64,000 nt of DNA, from NCBI GenBank assembly GCA_032622095.1, contig CP136066.1:192688816-192752815 (forward strand), read 5' to 3'. Shown here piece by piece: positions 12,302-24,249 of the stretch (position 1 is the first letter of the stretch; every line of letters starts with the position of its first letter). The notes below the pieces were generated by a model. It searched no databases. It was not told where the DNA came from and saw only the letters and a list, made by a program, of their open reading frames with translations. The stretch is from Siphonodentalium dalli (Eukaryota > Mollusca > Scaphopoda > Gadilida > Siphonodentaliidae). A program made the translations under genes and the position numbers.

Positions 12302-13918
12302 GATAGTGCATATCCGCTCGCCATCCATGACGCAAACGACACCAAATGTGATTTAATTCATGGTATATCATTAGAGAAAAGCGTGTATGAATTTGGTGGA
12401 ATTTGGTATATTAAATCAACTGTTGATGCAACACTGACTCGAACAACGCCATATTGCGAAGGTGATTATGTATTCGTTTGGTGGAAATCAGCGACAAAAC
12501 TATTTCACCATATTTCACCTTGTAAAAAGTTACCCCTCTTAGAACGCCTTGGTGCCATCTCGATTGTACCGCGTGAAGTTATATATAGAACGCACACAGA
12601 CAGACAAAAGACAGACAGAGAGCACGATTTTATTTCTTGTATCATTTGAGAAGAACGGGTCTGAATTTGATGGTAATTGGTACTAAAAATATTTTGTATC
12701 AGTTTTGGTGACCCTCCCGTCCCTACTTCGGACTCAAGCTGCACACACTAAGACTCATTAGAGATTAGAGATGCATATATATGAAATTGGTGAAAATTGT
12801 CGAGTATACATATTCGTATAAAATTTAAGGTCCCCATATCTCTCACCCATAGGGCACCAATTTGGTGTATCTAAACCACACGATAAGATTCCTCGTATCA
12901 CGGAGAAGAATATGTATCAATCTGGTGGAAATCGTCACTAAACATATAGATATAATTTTTTGTGTCCCTCTCATCTCTATACACCATTCACTCGAATGGC
13001 CCCACTTGTGACATCCTTAAACCACACGATTACACTCCTGATATCACTCCTCTCCATCTCTCACCCAAACAGCACCACTATGGCGTCTTTAAATCACGAT
13101 TAGATTCCTCGTATCATGGATAAGAACGTGTATCAATTTGGTGGAAATTGGCGCTAAAAAAATTGTGCATCAATTTTGGTGCCCCTGTCCCTTTCAATGC
13201 AACCCTGACTCGAATGAGGCCACATTTGACAGATAAGAGCCACACCATTAGACTCCTCATACCATTTGGGATGATTTTGTATAAGTGTGGTGGCAATCGG
13301 CGACTTATTATCAAATTTGATGCCCACCCCTCCCAATCTCTCATCCAAAAACAACAATTTGGCGTTGTTAAATCGCACAATTAGATTCTTTGTATCATGA
13401 AGAAGAATATATATCAATTTGGTGGAAATGGGCGCTAAAATTAGTTTTATCAATTTTGGTGCCCCTCTCCCCTTCCGTTCATCCCTGACTCAAACGACGC
13501 CACTTTTGACATATTTAAACCACACCGTTGGATTCTTCATATCATGGGGATGATTATATGTAAGTTTCGTGGCAATCGGCGACAGAAAAAAAATCTGCCC
13601 ATCCCCTTCCGGGCACCCCTGACGCGAACGGCGTGACTTTTGCCATATTTAAACCACGCCATTAGATTCATCATATTATGGGGATGATTATATATAAGTT
13701 TGGTGGCAATCGGCGACAAATTTTTGTTCTGCCCCTCCCCCTTTTCGGCCCCTGACAACAACGGCGTCACTTTAGAAAATTCTAACCCCGAACATTATCT
13801 TTCTCGTAAAAAGCTACTCCTAGTAGACCCCGTTGGCATAATCTAGATGGTCCCCCGTGAATTTCTATAGAACACAGACAGACAGACAGACAGACATTCG
13901 CAAATATAGATATAGATA
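12302..13918. repeat. Second copy of the 1.6 kb tandem duplication
   Basis: Repeats 10634-12301 with one deletion and few substitutions. Its last 0.76 kb is repeated a third time at 17519-18267 as part of the larger 4.36 kb duplication. Confidence 0.85.
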
Positions 13919-14179
13919 TACGAGCTTCCTCTGGGAGACTCATATAGAAAATAATGTACTGGCACAGGGTCTTTAAATACTGCACTAGTGCAGATTCCAT
14001 CATGAAAGGGTTATTATATGTGCAGAATGATTCATATTCTTCGGTAGGAAATGTCCAGATTGCGGAACTTTCTCAACAACGAGTATTTAGTATAGAAAGT
14101 GTTAACACAATCGGCTGCCAAGTTATTTCATACTATACAGTGCTTTAAGAGGGCTACTATGGGTTAACATATGTGGACA

Positions 14180-14347
14180 TTAACCCTTTCACGGGAGCTG
14201 CGCTGGTTCAGAATTAAATATACTGTGCCAGTGCATTCTATTATATATGCGAGTCTCCCATAGGGAGCCTCACACACATATAAGAGAATGTTGTTTGGCA
14301 AAGGGTTTTTGAAAAATTTCAGGAAGCTCCAGTCATGGAAGGGTTAA
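14180..14347. mobile_element. F1 element
   Basis: TTAA-flanked, 168 bp, with CCCTTTCACGGGAGCTGC and CAGTCATGGAAGGG ends and one hairpin (14230-14298, core GAGTCTCCCATAGGGAGCCTC). The duplicate lies at 18528-18695. Confidence 0.8.
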
Positions 14348-14360
14348 ATGGGATCTCTCG

Positions 14361-14425
14361 TAATACAGCAGACCGTAATACAGCAGACCGTGTTATACAG
14401 CAGACTGTGTAATACAGCAGAGTGA
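14361..14425. repeat. Minisatellite, about 15 bp x 4
   Basis: The word TAATACAGCAGACCG is repeated four times with small changes. The duplicate is at 18709-18770. Confidence 0.8.
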
Positions 14426-14599
14426 GCAGACCCCTCCACAACAATTGGAACCAACTTTTAAAGTCTCGCAGTTATGGATAAGATATTCAAATAAATGTTC
14501 ACTTGAAGGTAGATATCAAATAAAACTAGAGGTGGGACTGTCCAAATGTGAATAAGGATACCCCTACAGTGCAATTGGGTTAAATTAAGGGAAATCTTA

Positions 14600-14882
14600 T
14601 TATTTGTTTTAAAAAAAAAAAAAAGGTGTAAAAGGTCGGACAAAATTATGCATGTTGCGAATACTTTCTAAGTTTAAAATGGGGGATAACTCCATTGAAA
14701 AAGGTTGGACAGACCTCATAATCGCAGGTGCACCAGTTCCCATGGTACTAAATATCTGTGCAAAGTTTCTTAAAATTGACTGAAAAATGTATGAATACAA
14801 TCACGACAAAGTTGCATCCATGGACTGACAAGCTTATTCCTTTATACCCCCCCCCCCCATAACTTTGTTACGGGGGTATAAT
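14600..14882. mobile_element. F4-type element with poly-C hairpin end
   Basis: It contains GGGGGATAACTCCATTGAAA, CCTCATAATCGCAGGTGCAC and CATGGTACTAAATATCTG, then a hairpin end TATACCCCCCCCCCCC-CATAACTTTGTTAC-GGGGGTATA. The same words occur at 22800-23100 and 45160-45390. The duplicate is at about 18948-19230. Non-coding. Confidence 0.6.
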
Positions 14883-15152
14883 AAAGACGCATGTTGGTTA
14901 ATCAGTTGAAATATAAAAGAGCAACTTCCAAATGATATCATTAAATTGTTACTACAAATGAGAAGAGAACTATCATCGGTGGATAAGAGTTTATTGTGTG
15001 TAATAAACACAGACCGATATGCATGTGAATTGCTTTGTTGATACGGTACCGTCCCATTGCAGAAAGACAGAACGCGTGCCTCTTGTTCTATCCTGACCTG
15101 GCACTCATGCCGGATCAACAAACACATTTACACACTTGAGTCGTCCTGTGTA

Positions 15153-15365
15153 CAGTAATGCCCTTAGTAATCGACCCCTTAACCACAGCAGAATTATGGG
15201 TAACTTTTCAGGATTTAGTCGGAAAGATGGCTTGTTACCATTCATCGGAAAGCTCTCATTGAGAGCTTTCTGATGAATGGCAACAAGCCATATTTCCGAC
15301 TAAATCCTGAAAAGTTTCCGATAATTATGGTGTGGTTAAGAGGTCGATTATTTAGGGCATTACTG
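15153..15365. mobile_element. F2 foldback element
   Basis: TA-flanked 213-bp palindrome, CAGTAATGCCCTTAGTAATC to GGGCATTACTG, turning at CTCTCATTGAGAG. The duplicate is at 19501-19713. Confidence 0.85.
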
Positions 15366-15639
15366 TATTTGCACCCACAGTATTTGTGATAAATGCACAT
15401 ATTCTTGATGATAAACTTTTGAGAGCAACGATAGCCAAGTTCAATCTTGCCCATAATTGCCATGGTAACCAATTTTTAAAATGGTTAACAAAATCCCTTT
15501 TGTGGGTTGATATAAAGAGGCAAAATATTTGTTTTTCAAAGAATTTTTAATAGAAAATTGAATTAATTGACAATTTAATGCAACTTGATGCGTCATATGG
15601 GTATGTACGTATTGCTCAAACAAGAATATCTAAACATTG

Positions 15640-16060
15640 TGTCCAAAATGTCTGCCAAATATGGTCATTAAACGTGAAATGGCTATAAGTGCCAAACTGA
15701 AACATGAGCAGGGCAGTACCAAAATTTAAAATAATAAAAGGTCAGCCGACCACAATGTCCCCCGACAACGTGGCAAGTCGATGCCGCTTTGTTAAAGAAA
15801 TTTTAAAGAAAGTCGAAAAGGGTTAATAACTTCGTCAATTTTTTTTTTTTCGGTCATCTATATACATGTTGCACATCTTCAATATATGGGCAACAATATT
15901 AGGAAGTTTCAAATCTCTGGGATGAAATCTATAGGAGATGATTACACCATGAAGTTACTCAAAAGTGTGACGAACGGACGGACAGAGCCCGTTTTAATTT
16001 TTCAGGGGGACAATAAACAAAGGAGAATAAAGGGAAAAAGGGAAAATACGAACATCACTT
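15640..16060. mobile_element. Possible F4-type element, ACGG type
   Basis: It starts near ATGTCCCCCGACAACGTGG (15755) or earlier, and ends in GACGAACGGACGGACAGAG followed by CAGGGGGACAATAA at about 16013. The short ACGG tract next to an end matches other F4-type elements here. Exact borders are not visible. The duplicate is at about 19988-20408. Confidence 0.45.
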
Positions 16061-16094
16061 CATTGAAAGCCATCGTGATGGTAAACAAGACAAC

Positions 16095-16460
16095 AAATAG
16101 TGTTTGTCATTTGGAGAATGAGGTACAAAAAGGGTGAATTTAATGATGCTATCTGCATTTATATATTTGTAAGGCCAGCATCACCAAATTCACCCACTGG
16201 GGACCTCATTCTGCTTAGTCCTCATTTTCTGGGAAGTATCTATAGTCTCAAATTATCAATGTTTTTGTTACTTTTTTCCCTTATGGGAAGTTTCTATATC
16301 CCCTAATTTGCAGAAGATAAAATGCATAATCGAGGTGACTAATGGGTGAACATCACCAACTTCAACTGGAGATCTTCAATCTGATCCTAGGTCTCCCATA
16401 GCAGTTGAGGCCTAAACAGAGGTTCCAAGAGGGTGAATTTGGTGATGCTAGCCCTCAGGA
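16095..16460. mobile_element. F3 fragment, long form
   Basis: One complete hairpin (GGTGAATTTAATGATGC to GCATCACCAAATTCACCC), the usual spacer, and the start of the second hairpin (AGAGGGTGAATTTGGTGATG), where it breaks off. The duplicate is at 20443-20810. Confidence 0.65.
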
Positions 16461-17070
16461 AACAAATGGCAGTCTTAATGGTAAATATCCATTCCAAATA
16501 TCATATATAAACCCATGGCTGAGATAATTCAGCCAGTTAACAACTACAGTAATGCTCTAAGTAATTGACTCCTTAACTACAGCAGAATTATGGGTAACTT
16601 TCAGGATTTAGTCGGAAATATGGCTTGTTGCCATTCATCGGAAAGCTCTCCGGAAAGCTCTCCCCGAGAGCTTTCCGAAGAATGGCAACAAGCCATATTT
16701 CCGACTAAATCCTGAAAAGTTACCCATAATTCTGCTTTGGTTAAGAGGTCGATTACTTAGGGCATTACTGTAGAAGTGTGACTCCCCCCCCCCCAAAGGC
16801 TACAAAAAAGGTAGCCATATTAAAAGGAGATGGCCCTTTCGATCCTCAAATTATGTATATTTAACCCTTTCAGAGCCAAGTCCGGTTTTTGTATCAACCC
16901 ATATTTCCTTGATCATTTTTCAAATTTATTGATTATAATAATGTGATACATTGATGGAAAAGCTCTTAGAGCTCTTTCCATCAATGTATCACATTATTAT
17001 AATCAATAAATTTGAAAAATTATCAAGAAAATATGGGTTGATACAAAAATCGGACTTGGCACTTATATAT
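16400..17070. repeat. 0.67 kb composite repeat unit (F3 piece, F2, poly-C, F1-like)
   Basis: The unit begins AGCAGTTGAGGCCTAAACAG and contains an F3 piece, a complete F2 palindrome (16547-16770), a poly-C run, and an F1-like foldback (16861-17062: CCCTTTCAGAGCCAAG, then an arm-loop-arm around AAAGCTCTTAGAGCTCTTT). Other copies start at 17071 (cut at 17518), 20748, 21420 and 22098. Between units the F1-like element has lost its right AAAGGGTTAA end, so the repeat border runs through it. Confidence 0.85.
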
Positions 17071-17518
17071 AGCAGTTGAGGCCTAAACAGAGGTTCCAAG
17101 AGGGTGAATTTGGTGATGCTAGCCCTCAGGAAACAAATGGCAGTCTTAATGGTAAATATCCATTCCAAATATCATATATAAACCCATGGCTGAGATAATT
17201 CAGCCAGTTAACAACTACAGTAATGCTCTAAGTAATCGACTCCTTAACTACAGCAGAATTATGGGTAACTTTCAGGATTTAGTCGGAAATATGGCTTGTT
17301 GCCATTCATCGGAAAGCTCTCCGGAAAGCTCTCCCCGAGAGCTTTCCAAAGAATGGCAACAAGCCATATTTCCGACTAAATCCTGAAAAGTTACCCATAA
17401 TTCTGCTTTGGTTAAGAGGTCGATTACTTAGGGCATTACTGTAGAAGTGTGACTACCCCCCCCCCCCTCCCAAAGGCTACAAAAAAGGTAGCCATATTAA
17501 AAGGAGATGGCCCTTTCG
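17071..17518. repeat. 0.67 kb unit, truncated copy
   Basis: Contains F2 at 17218-17441. It carries the variants TAATCGACTCC and CTTTCCAAAGAATGG, which are also diagnostic of the last unit at 22098. This shows that copy 2 of the large duplication gained an extra internal unit rather than this copy losing one at its end. Confidence 0.85.
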
Positions 17519-20500
17519 AAAATTGTGCATCAATTTTGGTGCCCCTGTCCCTTTCAATGCAACCCTGACTCGAATGAGGCCACATTTGACAGATAAGAGC
17601 CACACCATTAGACTCCTCATACCATTTGGGATGATTTTGTATAAGTGTGGTGGCAATCGGCGACTTATTATCAAATTTGATGCCCACCCCTCCCAATCTC
17701 TCATCCAAAAACAACAATTTGGCGTTGTTAAATCGCACAATTAGATTCTTTGTATCATGAAGAAGAATATATATCAATTTGGTGGAAATGGGCGCTAAAA
17801 TTAGTTTTATCAATTTTGGTGCCCCTCTCCCCTTCCGTTCATCCCTGACTCAAACGACGCCACTTTTGACATATTTAAACCACACCGTTGGATTCTTCAT
17901 ATCATGGGGATGATTATATGTAAGTTTCGTGGCAATCGGCGACAGAAAAAAAATCTGCCCATCCCCTGACGCGAACGGCGTGACTTTTGCCATATTTAAA
18001 CCACGCCATTAGATTCATCATATTATGGGGATGATTATATATAAGTTTGGTGGCAATCGGCGACAAATTTTTGTTCTGCCCCTCCCCCTTTTCGGCCCCT
18101 GACAACAACGGCGTCACTTTAGAAAATTCTAACCCCGAACATTATCTTTCTCGTAAAAAGCTACTCCTAGTAGACCCCGTTGGCATAATCTAGATGGTCC
18201 CCCGTGAATTTCTATAGAACACAGACAGACAGACAGACAGACATTCGCAAATATAGATATAGATATACGAGCTTCCTCTGGGAGACTCATATAGAAAATA
18301 ATGTACTGGCACAGGGTCTTTAAATACTGCACTAGTGCAGATTCCATCATGAAAGGGTTATTATATGTGCAGAATGATTCATATTCTTCGGTAGGAAATG
18401 TCCAGATTGCGGAACTTTCTCAACAACGAGTATTTAGTATAGAAAGTGTTAACACAATCGGCTGCCAAGTTATTTCATACTATACAGTGCTTTAAGAGGG
18501 CTACTATGGGTTAACATATGTGGACATTAACCCTTTCACGGGAGCTGCGCTGGTTCAGAATTAAATATACTGTGCCAGTGCATTCTATTATATATGCGAG
18601 TCTCCCATAGGGAGCCTCACACACATATAAGAGAATGTTGTTTGGCAAAGGGTTTTTGAAAAATTTCAGGAAGCTCCAGTCATGGAAGGGTTAAATGGGA
18701 TCTCTCGTAATACAGCAGACCGTAATACAGCAGACCGTGTTATACAGCAGACTGTGTAATACAGCAGAGTGAGCAGACCCCTCCACAACAATTGGAACCA
18801 ACTTTTAAAGTCTCGCAGTTATGGATAAGATATTCAAATAAATGTTCACTTGGAAGGTAGATATCAAATAAAACTAGAGGTGGGACTGTCCAAATGTGAA
18901 TAAGGATACCCCTACAGTGCAATTGGGTTAAATTAAGGGAAATCTTATTATTTGTTTAAAAAAAAAAAAAAAGGTGTAAAAGGTCGGACAAAATTATGCA
19001 TGTTGCGAATACTTTCTAAGTTTAAAATGGGGGATAACTCCATTGAAAAAGGTTGGACAGACCTCATAATCGCAGGTGCACCAGTTCCCATGGTACTAAA
19101 TATCTGTGCAAAGTTTCTTAAAATTGACTGAAAAATGTATGAATACAATCACGACAAAGTTGCATCCATGGACTGACAAGCTTATTCCTTTATACCCCCC
19201 CCCCCCATAACTTTGTTACGGGGGTATAATAAAGACGCATGTTGGTTAATCAGTTGAAATATAAAAGAGCAACTTCCAAATGATATCATTAAATTGTTAC
19301 TACAAATGAGAAGAGAACTATCATCGGTGGATAAGAGTTTATTGTGTGTAATAAACACAGACCGATATGCATGTGAATTGCTTTGTTGATACGGTACCGT
19401 CCCATTGCAGAAAGACAGAACGCGTGCCTCTTGTTCTATCCTGACCTGGCACTCATGCCGGATCAACAAACACATTTACACACTTGAGTCGTCCTGTGTA
19501 CAGTAATGCCCTTAGTAATCGACCCCTTAACCACAGCAGAATTATGGGTAACTTTTCAGGATTTAGTCGGAAAGATGGCTTGTTACCATTCATCGGAAAG
19601 CTCTCATTGAGAGCTTTCTGATGAATGGCAACAAGCCATATTTCCGACTAAATCCTGAAAAGTTTCCGATAATTATGGTGTGGTTAAGAGGTCGATTATT
19701 TAGGGCATTACTGTATTTGCACCCACAGTATTTGTGATAAATGCACATATTCTTGATGATAAACTTTTGAGAGCAACGATAGCCAAGTTCAATCTTGCCC
19801 ATAATTGCCATGGTAACCAATTTTTAAAATGGTTAACAAAATCCCTTTTGTGGGTTGATATAAAGAGGCAAAATATTTGTTTTTCAAAGAATTTTTAATA
19901 GAAAATTGAATTAATTGACAATTTAATGCAACTTGATGCGTCATATGGGTATGTACGTATTGCTCAAACAAGAATATCTAAACATTGTGTCCAAAATGTC
20001 TGCCAAATATGGTCATTAAACGTGAAATGGCTATAAGTGCCAAACTGAAACATGAGCAGGGCAGTACCAAAATTTAAAATAATAAAAGGTCAGCCGACCA
20101 CAATGTCCCCCGACAACGTGGCAAGTCGATGCCGCTTTGTTAAAGAAATTTTAAAGAAAGTCGAAAAGGGTTAATAACTTCGTCAATTTTTTTTTTTTCG
20201 GTCATCTATATACATGTTGCACATCTTCAATATATGGGCAACAATATTAGGAAGTTTCAAATCTCTGGGATGAAATCTATAGGAGATGATTACACCATGA
20301 AGTTACTCAAAAGTGTGACGAACGGACGGACAGAGCCCGTTTTAATTTTTCAGGGGGACAATAAACAAAGGAGAATAAAGGGAAAAAGGGAAAATACGAA
20401 CATCACTTCATTGAAAGCCATCGTGATGGTAAACAAGACAACAAATAGTGTTTGTCATTTGGAGAATGAGGTACAAAAAGGGTGAATTTAATGATGCTAT

Positions 20501-20747
20501 CTGCATTTATATATTTGTAAGGCCAGCATCACCAAATTCACCCACTGGGGACCTCATTCTGCTTAGTCCTCATTTTCTGGGAAGTATCTATAGTCTCAAA
20601 TTATCAATGTTTTTGTTACTTTTTTCCCTTATGGGAAGTTTCTATATCCCCTAATTTGCAGAAGATAAAATGCATAATCGAGGTGACTAATGGGTGAACA
20701 TCACCAACTTCAACTGGAGATCTTCAATCTGATCCTAGGTCTCCCAT

Positions 20748-21419
20748 AGCAGTTGAGGCCTAAACAGAGGTTCCAAGAGGGTGAATTTGGTGATGCTAGC
20801 CCTCAGGAAACAAATGGCAGTCTTAATGGTAAATATCCATTCCAAATATCATATATAAACCCATGGCTGAGATAATTCAGCCAGTTAACAACTACAGTAA
20901 TGCTCTAAGTAATTGACTCCTTAACTACAGCAGAATTATGGGTAACTTTCAGGATTTAGTCGGAAATATGGCTTGTTGCCATTCATCGGAAAGCTCTCCG
21001 GAAAGCTCTCCCCGAGAGCTTTCCGAAGAATGGCAACAAGCCATATTTCCGACTAAATCCTGAAAAGTTACCCATAATTCTGCTTTGGTTAAGAGGTCGA
21101 TTACTTAGGGCATTACTGTAGAAGTGTGACTCCCCCCCCCCCCAAAGGCTACAAAAAAGGTAGCCATATTAAAAGGAGATGGCCCTTTCGATCCTCAAAT
21201 TATGTATATTTAACCCTTTCAGAGCCAAGTCCGGTTTTTGTATCAACCCATATTTCCTTGATCATTTTTCAAATTTATTGATTATAATAATGTGATACAT
21301 TGATGGAAAAGCTCTTAGAGCTCTTTCCATCAATGTATCACATTATTATAATCAATAAATTTGAAAAATTATCAAGAAAATATGGGTTGATACAAAAATC
21401 GGACTTGGCACTTATATAT
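20748..21419. repeat. 0.67 kb unit, copy in the second duplication
   Basis: Corresponds to 16400-17070; the F2 palindrome is at 20895-21118. Confidence 0.85.
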
Positions 21420-22097
21420 AGCAGTTGAGGCCTAAACAGAGGTTCCAAGAGGGTGAATTTGGTGATGCTAGCCCTCAGGAAACAAATGGCAGTCTTAATG
21501 GTAAATATCCATTCCAAATATCATATATAAACCCATGGCTGAGATAATTCAGCCAGTTAACAACTACAGTAATGCTCTAAGTAATTGACTCCTTAACTAC
21601 AGCAGAATTATGGGTAACTTTCAGGATTTAGTCGGAAATATGGCTTGTTGCCATTCATCGGAAAGCTCTCCGGAAAGCTCTCCCCGAGAGCTTTCCGAAG
21701 AATGGCAACAAGCCATATTTCCGACTAAATCCTGAAAAGTTACCCATAATTCTGCTTTGGTTAAGAGGTCGATTACTTAGGGCATTACTGTAGAAGTGTG
21801 ACTCCCCCCCCCCCCCCCCCCAAAGGCTACAAAAAAGGTAGCCATATTAAAAGGAGATGGCCCTTTCGATCCTCAAATTATGTATATTTAACCCTTTCAG
21901 AGCCAAGTCCGGTTTTTGTATCAACCCATATTTCCTTGATCATTTTTCAAATTTATTGATTATAATAATGTGATACATTGATGGAAAAGCTCTTAGAGCT
22001 CTTTCCATCAATGTATCACATTATTATAATCAATAAATTTGAAAAATTATCAAGAAAATATGGGTTGATACAAAAATCGGACTTGGCACTTATATAT
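21420..22097. repeat. 0.67 kb unit, extra copy
   Basis: Same variants as the preceding unit (TAATTGACTCC, CTTTCCGAAGAATGG), so it is its duplicate; the F2 palindrome is at 21567-21790. The C run is longer here. Confidence 0.85.
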
Positions 22098-22787
22098 AGC
22101 AGTTGAGGCCTAAACAGAGGTTCCAAGAGGGTGAATTTGGTGATGCTAGCCCTCAGGAAACAAATGGCAGTCTTAATGGTAAATATCCATTCCAAATATC
22201 ATATATAAACCCATGGCTGAGATAATTCAGCCAGTTAACAACTACAGTAATGCTCTAAGTAATCGACTCCTTAACTACAGCAGAATTATGGGTAACTTTC
22301 AGGATTTAGTCGGAAATATGGCTTGTTGCCATTCATCGGAAAGCTCTCCGGAAAGCTCTCCCCGAGAGCTTTCCAAAGAATGGCAACAAGCCATATTTCC
22401 GACTAAATCCTGAAAAGTTACCCATAATTCTGCTTTGGTTAAGAGGTCGATTACTTAGGGCATTACTGTAGAAGTGTGACTACCCCCCCCCCCCCCCCCC
22501 CCCTCCCAAAGGCTACAAAAAAGGTAGCCATATTAAAAGGAGATGGCCCTTTCGATCCTCAAATTATGTATATTTAACCCTTTCAGAGCCAAGTCCGGTT
22601 TTTGTATCAACCCATATTTCCTTGATCATTTTTCAAATTTATTGATTATAATAATGTGATACATTGATGGAAAAGCTCTTAGAGCTCTTTCCATCAATGT
22701 ATCACATTATTATAATCAATAAATTTGAAAAATGATCAAGAAAATATGGGTTGATACAAAAATCGGACTTGGCACTTAAAGGGTTAA
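22098..22787. repeat. 0.67 kb unit, last and complete
   Basis: F2 at 22245-22468, a C run of about 20, and an F1-like foldback that is complete. Its TTAA edges are at 22574-22577 and 22784-22787, with CCCTTTCAGAGCCAAG and CTTGGCACTTAAAGGG ends and a stem of about 90 bp. This copy shows what the others have lost. Confidence 0.85.
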
Positions 22788-22799
22788 ATTTGGTAGCAG

Positions 22800-23140
22800 G
22801 GACACAAAGTCAAAAAGGGTCATAACTAAACCAATGAAAGTCCAACTAATCTCGTAATCGCAGGTGCACAGGTTCCAATGATGGTCAATAATTGTGCCAA
22901 GTTTTTAATATATTGACCAATAAATGAAGTAATACAAGCTCGGACAATATTTTACGTTGCAAAAATTTCTGAGTTGAAAAAGGGGAATAATTCCATTTAA
23001 AAAGTTGGACAAGCCTCATCATTGCAGGTGCACAGGTTCCCATGGTACTAAATATCTGCAAAGTTTTAAAAAATTGAAAAATGAAGGAATAAAAGCTGAG
23101 ACAAAGTTCACAGATGGACTGAGAAGCTGATTCTAGTATA
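22800..23140. mobile_element. F4-type tandem fragment
   Basis: Two degenerate units sharing CGCAGGTGCACAGGTTCC-like words (about 22858 and 23022) and GGTCATAACT or GGAATAATTCC words. Related to 14600-14882 and 45075-45400. Confidence 0.55.
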
Positions 23141-23273
23141 CAGTAATGCCCTAAATAATCGACTCACTGAGAGCTTTCCGATGAATGGCAACAAGCCATA
23201 TTTCCAACTAAATCCTGAAAAGTTACCCATAATTCTGCTGTGGTTAAGGATTCAATTATTTAGGGCATTACTG
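23141..23273. mobile_element. F2 element with one arm deleted
   Basis: Starts CAGTAATGCCCTAAATAATC, then jumps to the central CTGAGAGCTTTCC and continues down the right arm to CATTACTG. A left-arm deletion; the same kind of deletion is seen at 61696. Confidence 0.75.
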
Positions 23274-23500
23274 TACCCCCCCCCCATAAAATCCACGATT
23301 AAACACAACAACTCTAGAATGGGAAATGTGGTATTTGATTCTCCTTTGGAAGCCCTTGTGATGGTGAATATTCAGATGAAATTACATTGAGATTGGACAA
23401 GTCAGTGCCTGAGATAATAGTATTGACAGATGCATGGACGGATGGGTGGAAGCACATAATCCAGTATACCCCATGCTATGAAGTGGGGGTAGGACAATGA
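23274..23500. mobile_element. F4-type element fragment ending in a CCCC/GGGG hairpin
   Basis: A C run at 23276, then a stretch ending GATGCATGGACGGATGG and a hairpin ACCCCATGCTATGAAGTGGGGGT. This resembles, in reverse, the left end of the element at 56805. From 23501 to 24038 I see nothing else that I recognise. Confidence 0.45.
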
Positions 23501-24038
23501 GTGAGTCATTGACATGAGTCTATAAGAAAGTACCATTTATTCTGTACCCAAATTCTCATCAGATAACATGGTATATACCGATACATATATATAAATATAT
23601 ACACATCAATACATAGACAAAAATATACAGAGATCAGTCACTATTACATCATTTACACTTCTTAAGCAAGATCAAAATGCTGAGTGCTTATTGGACGCCT
23701 TTTTTACTTCTAACCATTTGCGCTTCAGCACAAATAGTTGCAATTCAATGCGAATAATTTATGCTGAAGCTTTACCACTTGCACTGAAACTCAAAAATAG
23801 ATTTATTAATATATATGTACTGAAGTGCAAAATGCATACCACCACCCTAGTGATGCAGACCGAACAACCCAAGGTGGCCCGGTCACTGATTAGGCGGTCC
23901 AGTCCGGTCTGATCCAGGCTATTCCGGTACTCTTGCCGTAGTTATAATGGTCTGAATACATTTGAGTTTAGAAAGGATCAATGCCTGTGAATTTTTATTT
24001 GCTCTTCAGCACAAATGATTTTCACTTCAGCACAAGTA

Positions 24039-24249
24039 CAGTAATGCCCTAAATAATCGACTCCTTAACCACAGCAGAATTATGGGTAATTTTTAAGGAT
24101 TTAGTCGGAAATATGGCTTGTTGCCATTCATCGGAAAGCTCTGTGAGAACTTTCCGATGAATGGCAACAAGCCATATTTTCGACTAAATCCTGAAAAATT
24201 ACCCATAATTCTGCTGTGGTTAAGGAGTCAATTATTTAGGGCATTACTG
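24039..24249. mobile_element. F2 foldback element
   Basis: TA at the left, palindrome CAGTAATGCCCTAAATAATC to GGGCATTACTG. The right TA has changed to AA. From 24250 to 24754 the DNA is AT-rich without a feature. Confidence 0.85.

Larger units (their letters stand above)
9566..13919. mobile_element. Long tandem-array element inserted in an F1 hairpin
   Basis: Left end ACTAGCAGGGTTACCCGGCG; right end a (GACA)n tract, then CATTCGCAAATATAGATATA. From about 10600 the interior is degenerate tandem repeats of roughly 110-120 bp, each with a GG(A/C)AATCGGCG(A/C)(C/T) word, a GACTCGAACGACGCCAC-like word, an AAACCACAC(C/G)ATTAGATTC word and a CATGGGGATGATTATAT-like word. The 9600-10600 part is AT-rich and unlike the array. 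There is no long reading frame and no recognisable enzyme. I cannot assign it to a named superfamily. Confidence 0.6.
9401..14014. mobile_element. F1 element split by a nested insertion
   Basis: The left part (9401-9565) has the F1 end CCTTCCATGACTGGAGC and enters its second hairpin (CAGTGCATTATCTTATATAT). The right part (13920-14014) resumes with CGAGCTTCCTCTGGGAGACTC and finishes at CATGAAAGGGTTAT. Together they make one ordinary F1 element, so the 4.35 kb between them was inserted into the hairpin. The left TTAA survives as GTTAAAC; the right one reads TTAT. Confidence 0.7.
13159..17518. repeat. Copy 1 of a 4.36 kb tandem duplication
   Basis: The whole segment recurs from 17519. Differences are few: a 13-bp gap in copy 2 near 17965, one extra G near 18851, and C-run lengths. 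The junction at 17518 joins GGCCCTTTCG, mid-way through a 0.67 kb unit, to AAAATTGTGCATC, mid-way through the array element. It therefore looks like an unequal exchange at unrelated breakpoints, or an assembly join. Confidence 0.9.
17519..22553. repeat. Copy 2 of the 4.36 kb tandem duplication, longer by one subunit
   Basis: Matches copy 1 along its length but carries three rather than two of the 0.67 kb subunits near its right end. It repeats all contents of copy 1: F1 at 18528-18695, a 15-bp minisatellite at 18709-18770, F2 at 19501-19713, an ACGG-containing element at about 19988-20408, and an F3 fragment at 20443-20810. Confidence 0.9.

Noticed and set aside
13154-17813. Several frames of 75-125 codons in the array region
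   Set aside because: They lie in degenerate tandem units, overlap on both strands, and change length with the repeat copy.
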